Counted from the stretch's first letter, positions 35,972-47,366 are shown. The stretch: DNA of 64,000 bases from Lepidodermella squamata (GCA_047495785.1 JBLDXI010000019.1:2542001-2606000); one strand, 5' to 3'. Notes: generated by a model from the letters alone, not told the origin. Made by a program: numbers and translations.

Positions 35972-36755
35972 ATGATCCGTTTCTGCATTGCCGTTGCTCT
36001 GTTCGCCGCTGTTTCGGCTGGTACAGCCCAGGTCGAGGAAACCTGCGCTGTCGATGCCGACTGCCTGGATGCCAACGCCTACTGCCACGTCTGCTCGGCT
36101 GGCGGCCACTGCATGTGTAAGACCGGCTACGTCAAGGGCCTGCCTGATGCCAACCACGAAACCAACTTCTGCTACAAGACCAAGGCATGCGCCACCGTAA
36201 GTTATACCTTTCCTAACCACAGCTCGATCGTAAGGTGATTTTTTACAGAATGCCGATTGCGAGAAGGACGGATTCTGCAATAACAGCACCAAGATGTGTA
36301 ACCCCCTGAACAGGCCCTTCCTCAACACCCCCGCCTGGATGGCTGGTATGGACGTCTACAACGACCCTAACGTCATCCGCCTGAACGACGGCTCCTACCA
36401 GACCCTGCCCAACAAAGCCTACACCGGCACCACCCCTCCCGGAGGCTTCACCGCCCCGTCTGTTACCGCTGGCTCCGTTAGCGTTGCCAAGGTCGGCTGC
36501 TTCGCCAATGAACACTGCTCGGACGTTAACGCGATCTGCGCCAACGCCACCATGCTCGCCAGTGCTCCGTTTATCCCTGGCAAGTGCGTTTGCGCCGAGG
36601 GATTCAAGCCATACGCGTGTGATGCTAACCACAAGGCTGGCTGGTGCTACCCGATCATCAAGTGCTCCAAGTCTTCTGACTGCCCGGCGACTCCTAAGGG
36701 TGGCTGCGCTGGCGGCTTCTGCCTTCCCGCCCAGAAAGATGTCGGAAAGTGCTAG
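35972..36755 (+). CDS. Secreted Cys-rich EB-like protein, copy 1
   Basis: Exons 35972-36196 and 36249-36755 with a 52-bp intron (GTAAGT...TTTTTTACAG); 243 aa. A clear signal peptide (MIRFCIAVALFAAVSAGTA) is followed by repeated Cys modules of the form CxxDADCxxxNAYCHVCxxGGHCMCKTGY. The same module returns near the C-terminus (CFANEHCSDVNAICANAT...CVCAEGF). The spacing recalls nematode EB modules, but I call the family by resemblance only. Coding GC is high and codon use strongly biased (mostly GCC, AAC, TGC), suggesting high expression. AATAAA lies at 36853. A paralogue with the same intron position is at 52552-53361. Function unknown; an extracellular structural or defence protein is plausible. 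Confidence 0.88.
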
Positions 36756-37317
36756 AAAAAACCCAATGATATCTCTATATAGCTTACATAAGTACCGCAT
36801 ATTACCGCTAAAAGTTCGTTTGCCAACAAACGTATGCAAGGTTCAGGAATTTAATAAATTAAGCAGCGGATAGTACTATGGCGAGCGAAATGAATCATCA
36901 CGAGTTATGCTTCCTTGGGTTCGTGACCAGCTTTCCTCAAGCGAAATCGGTCTTCTCCATCAGCTTCATTACCCGGGGCTGAGATTGGTTCGCATTGCGA
37001 GCGAAAAAATTACTCAAAAAATGATTGATCAAATAATTCTTTACTTTCTATATCTCTTTTTTTTATTGGAAAAATACAAATGCATAGTAAAATTTAAGTT
37101 GATAATAATTGGGTTGGTTTCACAGCAATGTTTGGATGTCGAAAAACATCAACAGCAACGATTATATATAACAACGATTGCTTATACGAACAGAAATATT
37201 GCTTATAGCTTAGACGAGATAAAAACAGAAGCAAAACACAGAAGACAATCGGGTCGCATTATTGGGGAAATCTAGTTCGAGATGGCTTCAACTACGAATA
37301 ATTCTTTAATAGTAATA
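36756..37317. other. Intergenic region right of EB-like copy 1
   Basis: Contains the polyA signal AATAAA at 36853-36858 of the EB-like gene. Nothing else is recognised before the inverted-repeat element at 37320. Confidence 0.4.
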
Positions 37318-37319
37318 TA

Positions 37320-37821
37320 CCGTAAAAACTCGTACTAATGGTTGGTCTTATAATCGCATAATTTTCCGAAAAAAGTGCATTTTAGTTCAAAAAACAATTA
37401 TAAGACGGTATTCGCCCAACGTGTCAGAAGACGCTCGCAAAGTACTTGCCGATAAGTGCCCAGCTTGACATCTACGCGAAGTTTCAAAACCTAGCCAGCT
37501 GAGCTTCTCACACGACCCACGGGACTGGCTACAAGTCGTTTTATAACCAGCTCTCTTTTTAGAGAAACGGCATATTATCCTTTCTACCGTTAATTTTATA
37601 TCGCCTTTTTACATTGTTGATTGAATCATAAATTTATAAGTCTATGAGGCTATGTAATCGCGCCGAGAGCGCCGTAACAGGCGATGGTAGTAAAATAAAA
37701 TCAGAAATATGCCAAGACTAGTCTTATATTCGAATCACCCACCTTATAAAACTAATGATCGAGACCTGATGATAATGGGCTACCTAATGATCAAGCCTCC
37801 CTTAAGTACGAGTTTTTACGG
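37320..37821. mobile_element. TA-flanked MITE with 16-bp perfect terminal inverted repeats
   Basis: CCGTAAAAACTCGTAC at 37320-37335 and GTACGAGTTTTTACGG at 37806-37821 are exact reverse complements. Each is bordered by TA (37318-37319 and 37822-37823), as expected for Tc1/mariner-type insertion. The element is 502 bp with no transposase frame. Its right terminus overlaps the end of the small secreted gene on the minus strand and supplies that gene's last codons and stop. Confidence 0.82.
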
Positions 37822-38356
37822 TACTTCGCGAAATAAGCGATTACCATTTTGATTTCTGGCACCACAGAATCCTCTTTGCCGTTCATGATATCTTGAGCTT
37901 TCTGCCGCGCCCAGATGAAAAAAGCGCCGCCCGGTTTCAGACAAATTACTTGATTGACTTTCTCGGCGCATGCATCGAACCGTCGTCGATGCTCCTCTTG
38001 ATGAATCGCCTCAAGCTTTGCTACATCCCCACTATTCAGAAACTCGCCGACCAATGTGAGAAGAGTGCGAAGAGCAGACTGCTTCCGCTTCATCTTATCG
38101 TCAAGATTCGTCGCATCCGCGAGAAGAGGCGTAGAATTCTCGCGAGATTCAAGATTTCGAGGATGGCGTTGCAGTTGCGAGGTTTCGGCCGGGATCTTGA
38201 TAGCAGTTGGCTTATTGCTATCGTATGCCCCAATCTGAGATAATAAAGTACATTTATCGAAAATGTATACCAGATGTGATTATTACTTACCGCAGTCAGC
38301 CTGCTAAAAGCACCCGACGTCGCGAAAATTGCAAGAATAACGTTGCAAAGTTTCAT
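37791..38356 (-). CDS. Small secreted protein of unknown function, C-terminus inside a MITE
   Basis: Exons 38356-38291 (22 codons) and 38234-37791; the 56-bp intron has GTAAGT and ATCTCAG; 169 aa. Exon 1 is essentially the signal peptide (MKLCNVILAIFATSGAFSRLTA). The mature part is mostly hydrophilic and helical-looking, rich in Lys/Arg/Glu, with only two cysteines (FDACAEKVNQVICLKPGG) and an aromatic FFIWARQKAQDIMNG segment. No recognised domain. The last residues (YRKNSYLREA) and the stop codon come from the terminal inverted repeat and interior of the transposon at 37320-37821, so the ancestral protein probably ended differently. Confidence 0.7.
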
Positions 38357-38925
38357 TTTGTTGGCTCCGAGAATGATAAGCTTTTAAATGCAAGGCAAAA
38401 CATTGTTTGTTGGCTCATCTAGTTGGCTCACAGAACCTGCAGCTTACAGCCTTGTAGCTTACAGCCTGTAGCAAGCACCATGGACACTCCTTCTTCACAC
38501 AGAGTATGGTTATACATTATTGTTTATGTCAGCTCTGCTTCGCCCGAGCCATGTACGACGCGTCCTTTCCCTGTAATCTGACCTAAGGACATCGTTTCGA
38601 TCCAGTTCAGATCATTCCCAATAATTCCCAATAACAGATTCTGGTTTCGACTCCATCATACAACCATGATAGTAAGCCCGACGAAATGATAGGTAGTAGC
38701 ATCGCCTGTAATTAAATTCAAACGCACACCACATATTTTGTGCTCGAATAAAGGAACTGCTGATGCGTTTTTCAGGCGAAAGTACATACATCCTACGCAT
38801 CGTCACATGTTTGAAAACGGTATAAATTTAATGCTGAAAATGTAACTCGCATGCGATATATTTATTTTACGTTTCAAATGCTTTTGAAAAAACCGAAAAT
38901 TTTTAATGCAAAAAGCAGTGCATAG

Positions 38926-39371
38926 CAGTGTGGTCCACGGTCAGAAACTGGCGAGTCACAAGCCGGAGTCAAAATTGGCCAAAAGAGTCACAACCTTAGA
39001 AATTTCCACTCAGGGGCGTAACCGGGACATTTTTAGGTAGTTTCTTTTTGGATCTCAGGGTAAAAAATTGATTTTCCCCGCGATAATCCAAGGTTGACGA
39101 AATATCGACACTATCGGGATGTCGAGCGTAGCGAGACATTTTTTGGCAATTTTGCAATCTTCCTCCACTTTGTAAGCAATTTTAGCCATTTTCTAAGAGA
39201 CAATTGGCCAAAGAGGGGGTCTTTGGAGTCAAAATCAGAGCAGGAGTCAATTTTGGCTAGGTTTGTGACTCTTTCGGTGTCAAATTTGGCTTTGTATCGG
39301 AGTCACACATGAGTAAAAAGAAATCCCAAAAGAGTCAAAATGACACCGGAGTCACACTTTGGACCACCCTG
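38926..39371. mobile_element. Non-autonomous hAT-like element with 8-bp target duplication
   Basis: The ends are CAGTGTGGTCCA (38926) and its counterpart TGGACCACCCTG (39371), imperfect terminal inverted repeats beginning CAG as in hAT elements. They are flanked on both sides by the identical octamer GTGCATAG (38918-38925 and 39372-39379), the 8-bp duplication typical of hAT insertion. The 446-bp interior is non-coding and repeats the word GGAGTCA/GAGTCAC. It sits directly beside the 3' tail of the Penelope-like remnant. Confidence 0.82.
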
Positions 39372-39379
39372 GTGCATAG

Positions 39380-40090
39380 AATTTTCGACAATTCTCCTTC
39401 TTTATTGTAAATTGTGACGTTTCGACGTCGTCTGACGTCATCTTCAGACATTTAAAGAAATCTATAAGACAGCGGTTTAAAGCAAGACAACAACAACAAC
39501 AAAAATTAGAGTATGACTTGGAAAGAAGCTACAAAAAGATAGAACTATCTATTTAAATAGTTTGGCCTTAATTGAGTCCTTCTGGGTGATGAGATCAGGG
39601 TTGTACCTAGCTATAAACAACATTTCATGTAAGAGGCAGTCGAACTTGTTTCTCCCTTTTCGAAGCACAGTGAAACAGCTGGTGATGGTGTCCCGGCTTT
39701 TTCCATGCCTATGTCATATGTTTACCAATTACGCCACTCTTGTGTTCAGCAATACTTTTACGTAGGTGTCGGCCTGTGTAGCCGACATAGTTGGAACTGC
39801 ACCAATCACATTTGAATCGGTAAATCATGCATTGATGATTGACATTTAGCGACTTCTTTTCCTTTGGTCCTAATACGGCGTTGATCTTACGACTGATAAA
39901 GACAGGTTGCACTTCTTGTTCGATCTTGTTGCTCAGCTTTTCTGGACGCGTTTCCGCTCTTGTACGGTAGAAGGACTCGAACTGGATCCTTCTTTGCCGC
40001 AGGGTCAGCTGGTTTGCCTGCAGGCATGTCAAATTTGTTCTCTATAGGAACTTCTCGATAACCTGCTCGACAAACTCATCTCGGCAAAAG
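39380..40090 (-). mobile_element. Degenerate 3' end of a Penelope-like retroelement (GIY-YIG domain)
   Basis: On the minus strand a broken reading frame encodes, in order, DEFVEQVIEKFL, VRVLLPY, INAVLGPKEKKSLNVNHQCM, then YRFKCDWCSSNYVGYTGRHL with IAEHK (GIY-YIG endonuclease type). It then continues, after a frame change near 39709, to FDCLLHEMLFIARYNPDL and KDSIKAKLFK, with its stop at 39549-39551. This is the C-terminal end of a reverse transcriptase with a GIY-YIG nuclease, as in Penelope-like elements. At least two frameshifts and an in-frame stop show it is dead. The tail downstream of the stop contains a GATGA-stem-GAAAC motif (39411-39450) and an AATAAA. Confidence 0.78.
39411..39450 (-). 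other. Possible degenerate hammerhead-ribozyme motif in the Penelope-like tail
   Basis: On the minus strand a CTGA..GATGA box is followed by a short hairpin (CGTC-AGAC-GACG) and then TCGAAAC. This resembles the CUGAUGA / stem II / GAAAC core that Penelope-like elements are known to carry. The extra bases in the first box mean catalytic activity is doubtful. Confidence 0.35.
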
Positions 40091-40892
40091 CTATCTCAGA
40101 ATAACGGAAAATATTCGGGATTTAGCAGTGATTCTCATCCATAAATGACGGTAACAGAGCCAAAACACCATTCATTATTTCATGTTCTGAATCCTTTTGA
40201 ATCGAGCAAAAACGAGAAGAGAGGCAACACAAGCTAGCAATTGCAGTTATTCAACCCTCTGGAAAAATAGCACTAAGTAAACACTATACTGAGATCGGAA
40301 TTATTTTAACATCACTTCATTAATATTTACTCATCATCAACTGCGCCTTGCGGCACATCGAGGCGGTCTGAGACCATCATAAATTATTACGGATATCGAT
40401 ATCGCTGTCTCCTTAGTAATAATCTCTATATGTAGAGATTTATGAGTTGTTTTGATAGCCAAAAACTACATTCCTTCATACATCTCTTTATCGCTTAGGA
40501 ACGTTGAATGATTTACAGTATAGCCTGAACATTATCATAAATTGTCCATGCATGGATCATCGATGCGCCTAATTTCGTGATTCTGAAACCTCGATTTAGC
40601 AGCGCTTTGGCTGCTGGCCAGGGTTCACGAAGGATTGACAATTTGACTATTTTTCAGTTCCTATCCTAACGCTCATGAGAGTTTCACATTTTCGTTCACT
40701 ATTCTATGTATAGGTCATCATCGAATGAAAAGAAAACAGACTGCGCTTGATGTCCTCTCCTTTTAGGTACTGAAGTCTTCCCGTAGACCAGATAGGGAAT
40801 CGCACTAGCCTTTGCGTTTATTGTGAGGTACACTCCATAGACTCATTAATAACCAAACCAACGGATAAATTTATCGGAAGGCTAACCAACTA
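40091..40892. other. Intergenic region upstream of the channel cluster
   Basis: 800 bp with no coding feature that I can support. It contains the 5' flank of the first channel gene and possibly more decayed retroelement sequence at its left end. Confidence 0.35.
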
Positions 40893-42809
40893 ATGAAAGC
40901 CTTGCGGAGCCTGTGCTCTTTCTCGCTAATCTACATGGGCGTCACATTGGGCGCCATTTTCGCATCAGATGCGGAAGAATGTGTCGATCTTTTAGGTAAG
41001 TGCATGTCCTGCTGAAATTCCTGATTTATTCTCCATGATTTCAGTTTCGGAAAGAGAGGTCCACCAGAAAATACTCGTCGATTACATCAAAACTACGCGA
41101 CCTGTACGCAACGGAACGCAGCCGCTGGAAGTCAGACTGGGATTTGCCCTGGATCGAATCGAAGACATAGTAATTGAAGCGAATAGAAGCTAAAATCGAC
41201 GTAATTTCTCCCAATTTTAAACAGAAAGAAAAGTTCAGAATAATGACGTTATCTGGCTACTTGGTGCTGAAATGGCGCGACGAATTTCTCGTCTGGGATA
41301 ATTTGACTTCGTTGAAGTGTGTGAACGAAGTGGTAAGTCGCTCTTATTCGGAATTCTGCGAGCTTTTACAATGCGTTTTCACCAGGTATTCAATTCACGC
41401 GATGTTTGGTAATAGTCCACTTATTGCTATTTGACTACATTGATTTCTTATACATGCGGCAGGTTCCCAGATGTGGTAATTCTGAATTCGGGCAACAAGT
41501 ATTCCATGTCATTGGCCAGCGGTCATAAAGTCGAGGTGCGGTCAAATGGCGAGAGCACCTATCTCCCATCGGGGACTTTCACTATCTCGTGCGATCTCAA
41601 TCTGAGATTCTTCCCCTTCGATAACCAGGTTTAGTGGATCATTCGACTAAGTTTCCAATTAGCAATTTCTTTACAGAAATGTGTGTTACAAGTTGGTAGC
41701 TGGAGCTACTGGAAAGAAGCTCAGCCTTTAACTCTTCACGATCCATCATTCGACGTAGACAACGCTGACGAGAACGAGCAATGGCATATAAGTGGAACTG
41801 ATGTGCAAGTTGTGGATGTCACACATTCTGCAGATTCGCGAACTTGGCAAATCGTTGAATTCACGCTGAAATTGAACAGAAAATCAGCTTACTACCTTAT
41901 CAATGTCATCACCCCCAGCTGCATAATATCAATAGTCGCCATCGTTTCATTTGCTCTACCGATTAGAAGCTCCATGAAGCTGCAGATATCGTTCACGGCA
42001 CTACTGGCATACTCTATTTTTCAGCTCATGGTGATTGAAGATATTCCGAGGCATGTTTAGTTATCATCCACGTGGATTTTGTTACAGAAATTAATTTTTC
42101 AGGACTTCTGAGAACGCCCCACTGTTAACTTACTACATAGACCTGTCCATGGTTTGTTTTTATTTTTCTAGAGTGAAAGTTCGAGAGCATTTAAATAAGA
42201 CTTAAGCCATTGATTTAAAGCTAAAAATCTCGAAGCTCTAAGAATGATGATTACTTGTTTTATCAGGCTTATATCGGCTTGGTTCTATTGGGTGAGGCGA
42301 TTGTCTTCATTTGCCTAGACAGAGCAAGTCGAAAGCACTACGCTCCGTCCAGACGCACTTTTCGAACATTGGTTGTTATTGGCTCATCACTTCGCTTGAT
42401 AAGCTACCAAAACGAACACGATCATATATTCGAGTGGGATGATGATGAAGAGACCCATATGGAACCGTTATTTTCGCTATATCGAAGCCACAAGATTCTA
42501 TCCCATTCTGGCGGAGATGGATCTGCCGTAATGTCACCAGACGGAATCGACCCCTCAGTGCAGGGCTTCAAATTGAACGTGCACTTCGGAGCGAAACCAG
42601 ACCAAGCATTCCCCGAGAAATCGCGACAATATAAGGGTGAAAATACTTCTAGAGAAAAAAAGAAGGCGATAGGAAAAGCTTGGGAATTAATGGCGATGGT
42701 TATTGACAAATTTCTTTGCTGTTTATACGTTATTCTCATAATTGTAACTCCGATTACGATATTCTTGATTATGCCTGAAATTGAAAAACGGTCAACTGTT
42801 AATAATTGA
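40893..42809 (+). CDS. Cys-loop ligand-gated ion channel subunit (nAChR-like), tandem copy 1
   Basis: Eight exons: 40893-40995, 41045-41169, 41225-41332, 41386-41408, 41463-41628, 41677-42050, 42103-42151, 42267-42809; 496 aa; phases close. Signal peptide, then TTRPVRNGTQPLEVRLGFAL, the N-terminal helix/strand typical of nicotinic subunits. The Cys-loop is CDLNLRFFPFDNQKC, canonical with 13 residues. M1-M3 run YYLINVITPSCIISIVAIV, SMKLQISFTALLAYSIFQLM, then APLLTYYIDLSM-AYIGLVLLG. A long cytoplasmic loop (acidic DDDEE) precedes M4 (FLCCLYVILIIVTPITIFLI). There is no YxCC pair, so it is not an alpha-type subunit. The M1-M2 linker lacks the usual GEK, so selectivity is uncertain. The 42051-42102 intron appears to use a GC donor. 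Next gene starts 103 bp downstream. Confidence 0.9.
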
Positions 42810-42912
42810 GAAGTTGTAGCTTCAAAGAATGCTCACTTTCCTACTGTATTTCGGTTTCTTTTATACTGTAGAATATCCACCGTCACTTTTATATACGAAG
42901 GTCAAAGAAGCG

Positions 42913-45398
42913 ATGGAAACGTTAATGCTGATAGCAACTCTGGCCTTGACAAACTGTAACTATGCCGCATCCGATTCGCACGAAGCAATTTCATCAACGT
43001 CTGATAATTGTTCGCAATACCTCGGTAAGAGAATATTATCAGAAGCTTGCTAAATCAGATCTGCTGATTTGGCTACGCTCATTCCGTTCATCCCGTGAGG
43101 CTCAAGTCAGCGGGAGTCTTAATTAACGATATTCAAAACTTTGCAATTTCAGTTTCTGAAGCTGACGTACATCGGTTTGTCTTCAGGCGGTATTCGAAGA
43201 CAGCTAGGCCGCTGTTGAACGCGACTCAGCCCCTAAGTGTAACACTCGGATTTGTTTTGGAACGCATAGAAGATATCGTTAGCTGACGTTCAGTTGTAAA
43301 TTCTGACATTAAAGTTTTTGCTCGTAGACTGAGAAATTCCGAACGATATCCCTTTCTGGCTATTTGATTGAGGTGAGCTAACATATTTTCGCCTAATTTC
43401 CCAGATTCCCTCTCATTGAATTTTTCGCCTTGTAGAAGTGGACGGATGAATTTTTGGCTTGGAGCGACGTCGCCGGATTGAATTGTATTGAGAAAGTCGT
43501 ATTCCATGCGGAAGAAGTGTGGTACGGTATCCGGACATTCTCTATAGCTCCAATTGATAACAAAAACTATTCGATACTTCTTCAGGTTCCCTGACGTCGT
43601 TATAATCAACTCGGGAGATAAATACTCAATGCCGCTATCGATAGGACACAAAGTTGAGGTAAGCAGCAATGGCGCATCCACGTACCAACCATCTGGAACT
43701 TTTACCACATCTTGCGATCTGAATCTCCGGTTAGATTCTATGAAGCTTGGATCATCGAGGTCTATTGTAATTTTGTTTACAGGTACTTTCCTTTCGACCA
43801 GCAGGTAAGATCATAACTTCAAGAAGATAAACTGTCACTTCTGGGCTTCTGTTCAAATGGGAATGCCCCGTCATTGCCTAAGTGCTACGAACCTTGTGCG
43901 TTATTGCTGAAGTTCCCTATAGGATGACAAATTTATCAAAATTTGGACAAATGTTGGCATTTTAAACTCTTTCCGAATGTTTTGCATTGTTCACGCTGTC
44001 CGAAGTTGGACGCTGGGAACGTTTGTAAACTAAGATCTCCCTCTTCGGATTCTCGCTTGTTCAGCTTCGTCAGGCTAAACCTCGGATACCCATCCGAACT
44101 TGTTCAAATCCCGTTTAAATGCTGATGGTTTCTTTCGTAGAAATGCATCCTGCGCGTGGGAAGCTGGTGTTATTGGAAGGAGATGCAGCCTATCGTTTTT
44201 CAAGACCCGCCGATTGATTTGAGTAAGTTTATCTCTTACCCATTACATACAAATCAAAATGAACATCGAACGAATCAGGATATATGATTGCAAATGAACA
44301 GTGGGAACTGTACAAAACCAACGCAACCTGCAACGATATTCAATACCCCCTGGATCCTCGAACGTGGCAAAAATGTGAATGGGCGCTGTATCTGAAGCGA
44401 AAAGCGAACTTTTACATCATCAACATAATAGGTTAGGAGTTCAATCCATCATGCGATGTCCCTATTATGCTGCCTTACTTCTCAGTACCGAGCTGTATCA
44501 TCTCAATTGTTGAAATATCAACATTCGCGCTGCCACTTCACAAGGCGAGTAAATTTGAGATATCGTTCACAGCCCTGTTGGCGTATTCGGTTTTTCAACT
44601 AATGATAATCGAGGACATCCCTCGTGCTTCTGAGCATACGCCACTTCTAACAATCTACATCGACTTGTCGATGGTAAACTTATTTGGCTGGTATTTTCAT
44701 ATTCCAATTTGAGATTTCTCTATGGTAGGCGTACATTGCCTTCGTGTTGGTGGGCGAGGGTCTCGTGTTTCTTTGCTCCGAAAGAGACGGCGAACCTCCA
44801 TCTTGGTTGTTTCGAGTCGCTCTCATGCTCGGCAAACCATTCGGTATTTACCTAGATGTGCTTAGATAAAACAAACTTAAATTTCCGTTACAAAGGCTTC
44901 CGCGAGTCCTTCATATATCTGGCGGACGCTGATGAAATAGCAGCGATAACAATACAAAATAGCAGTGATTTAGAGCTCGAGAAGCGGAAGAATATAGCTC
45001 GCAAAATGAACGACCGCGTAGTTCACCCTGCGCTAGTCAGTTGGATTACTGGACATGAGGACGAGGATAGCGACAGCTTGGAACCGAATTCAGAAAACCT
45101 ATCCAACGAATATTCCAGCATTCTAAACCATGAACTGAACATAAATGTGCAATACGTGCGCTTGGCCAACTCGGGGGATCATTACCCGGACATGCAGGAT
45201 GACTTCAGCAGGTCGCTTAGTGACCAGCACTATGAGAAACTCGAAAAAGCTGCCGAACTTGTTCATTCTAACATGTGGGAACTAATAGCATTGATTATTC
45301 AGCGATACATCTATTCAATCTATATTCTCGCAATCATTATCACACCGATAACTGTATTCTTGATTATGCCTGCAGTAGCGCCCGTTGTACTCGCATAA
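42913..45398 (+). CDS. Cys-loop ligand-gated ion channel subunit, tandem copy 2
   Basis: Eleven exons: 42913-43024, 43153-43277, 43328-43372, 43436-43521, 43586-43729, 43783-43804, 44141-44222, 44279-44431, 44486-44673, 44729-44843, 44896-45398; 524 aa; phases close. Start chosen at METLMLIATLALTNCNYAA, a signal peptide; an in-frame ATG exists at 42829 upstream of a good acceptor-like TATACTGTAG at about 42870. Shares the 125-nt second exon and the 423-nt M1-M3 block length with copies 1 and/or 3. The Cys-loop CDLNLRYFPFDQQKC is split by its own intron. M2-M3 reads FEISFTALLAYSVFQLMIIEDIPR. The cytoplasmic loop is acidic, and M4 is YIYSIYILAIIITPITVFLI. No vicinal-cysteine pair. Only 52 bp separate its stop from the next start. 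Confidence 0.88.
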
Positions 45399-45450
45399 AA
45401 AATGGCTATTGCAGTAATCTTTTCGAATAATTACAGCTATTTTTCCATTC

Positions 45451-47366
45451 ATGAATTTTCTTCTTTCTCTGCTAGAAATGTGTTTGGGCAAACCCCTCCT
45501 GATTTTGGTAGTTATACTTCTTTATCTCGAAGGTGCGAAGGCAGACGTGTACGAATCTTTTGCCATCGATGTCCTCCCAGAGATTTGCTATCAGATTCCA
45601 TGTATGTTTCTACTGCTAAATTATTTCCTTGTTTTATCCCAACTTTTTTGATCAACAGATACGGATATGGATGTTGAAGAGTATGCTTTCGCGAATTACT
45701 CAAGAATGAGTCGACCAGTTTTGAATGCCAGTCAACCGATTGCAGTGAATTTCGGAATAATATTTTCACGCATTGTCGACATAGTAAGGGTTCTCCGTCC
45801 CTCAATGCAAGTTATATGGACACTGCTTCTATTTCCCAGTTTGAAAAGGAACGGAAGATTCTGGTTGATGCCTATCTGATAATTGAATGGACCAACGAGC
45901 TTATCAACTCATGGCAAGATGTTGTCCCGTTAAATTGCTCGAAAAAGCTGATTACGCCATCTGACAAAATCTGGATTCCTGACATCTCGGTTGTTAACGC
46001 ACCTGGTATGATTCGTATGAAGATTCCCAACTTCTGTATAGTTTGCCTTTTATACACAGAGGACAAATATTCGTTGCTCCTGATTAGAGGGCATAAGGTT
46101 GAGCTGTCATCAGCCGGCACTTGTATATTTTATCCAAGCGGCACTTTCAACGCGACATGCTCCATGTCCCTACGATTCTTCCCATTCGACGAGCAGGTAA
46201 TCTTTGGATTTGCATCTAATAACCAAAACGTTTATGAAACCATGCAAACTAGGTTTGCACGCTGAGATTTGCCGCATGGTCTTACTCAGATGAAATGCAG
46301 TCGTTGACTGCGTCGGCCGTCCCGATCGATTTCGATAATTTTAACGTCAGTTTGCCTTGTAGCTCAATCTTCGCCGCAAATGAATGACTCATTTTGTGAA
46401 GGAACACGAGCAGTGGTCTCTTTACAACTACTCGGCAGCTAATGTGAAAACAACCAATCCGACAACTGGTAAAACCTACGATGAAGTAAGAACATTGTTT
46501 TGTCAACTTCAATTGTTTGAGATGTCACATTTTTAAGGTTCAAATAATTTTGCGTCTCCGACGTAAGCCTTCCTACTATCTGATTATGGTTATTGTGCCA
46601 GTCATCGTAATCCTAATCGCCGAAATAACCGTTTTCAGCATGCAGCTGCACCAGTCGATGAGACTGAAAACGTCCGTCAAGTGCTTGGTTGCATTCGGTG
46701 TATTTCAGTGAGTCCCATCAGTTAAGCATTAAAAGTTGAATATTTTGAAATGTTCTTTCCCAGAACTATTATGATCAGCGACATGCCCCGTGACAGTGGA
46801 CCTGGATCCCTCCCATTATTGACTATTTTTCTCGACCTATCGATGGCTTATGTTGCATTGGTTCTATTGGGATCTGGCCTCGTTTGCTACATTATGCACC
46901 ATGGATTCAAAAGTGTGGTAAGTGACAAGAAATACTGTGATACGATCATATATTAGCCTTACGTCCTGTAATTGCCAACCAGGATGGACCACATATCAAG
47001 TTGATGAAGCTGGTCGCGGCGATCGCGCCGCTTTTTGGCAAGGACGACTTGGTGATAAAACGATTCATCAGAGAGCATGATTCAAAGCGAGGCGAAACTC
47101 CAACTAGCTTCGCTGGATACTCCAAGTTACATTCTGTTCCCGCTGGCGACAGGCCTGATTTGACGCAATTTAGTTACTACAAGGAGAGGATGAAGTCGAT
47201 GGATAGGAAAGACGCGAACATGAAAATGGTTATTGAATACGGAAAACACTTTGTGCATAGATTTTGGTTCTTGGTCGCGTTGATATTTGATCGATTGTTA
47301 CTGACAATTTATTTAATAGCAATCATATTCACCCCAATTATCATTTATGAATTCTTAGCAATGTAG
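45451..47366 (+). CDS. Cys-loop ligand-gated ion channel subunit, tandem copy 3
   Basis: Exons 45451-45601, 45659-45783, 45840-46005, 46060-46196, 46253-46345, 46402-46485, 46538-46707, 46764-46917, 46983-47366; 487 aa; phases close. Signal peptide (KPLLILVVILLYLEGAKA), RPVLNASQPIAVNFGII, KIWIPDISVVNAP, Cys-loop CSMSLRFFPFDEQVC across an intron. Most divergent of the trio in M2 (MRLKTSVKCLVAFGVFQTIM). M4 is RLLLTIYLIAIIFTPIIIY. A second possible ATG is at 45481. The intron 46006-46059 is 54 bp, in frame and stop-free, so its splicing is inferred from alignment with copies 1 and 2. A TTACAG acceptor-like site precedes the ATG. AATAAA at about 47384; converges with the GT32 gene, stops 97 bp apart. 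Confidence 0.87.

Noticed and set aside
36243-36839. 198-codon minus-strand frame (and 35876-36328) over EB-like copy 1
   Set aside because: Long only because the sense codons are highly GC-biased; sense strand has signal peptide, Cys pattern, TATA box and polyA signal.
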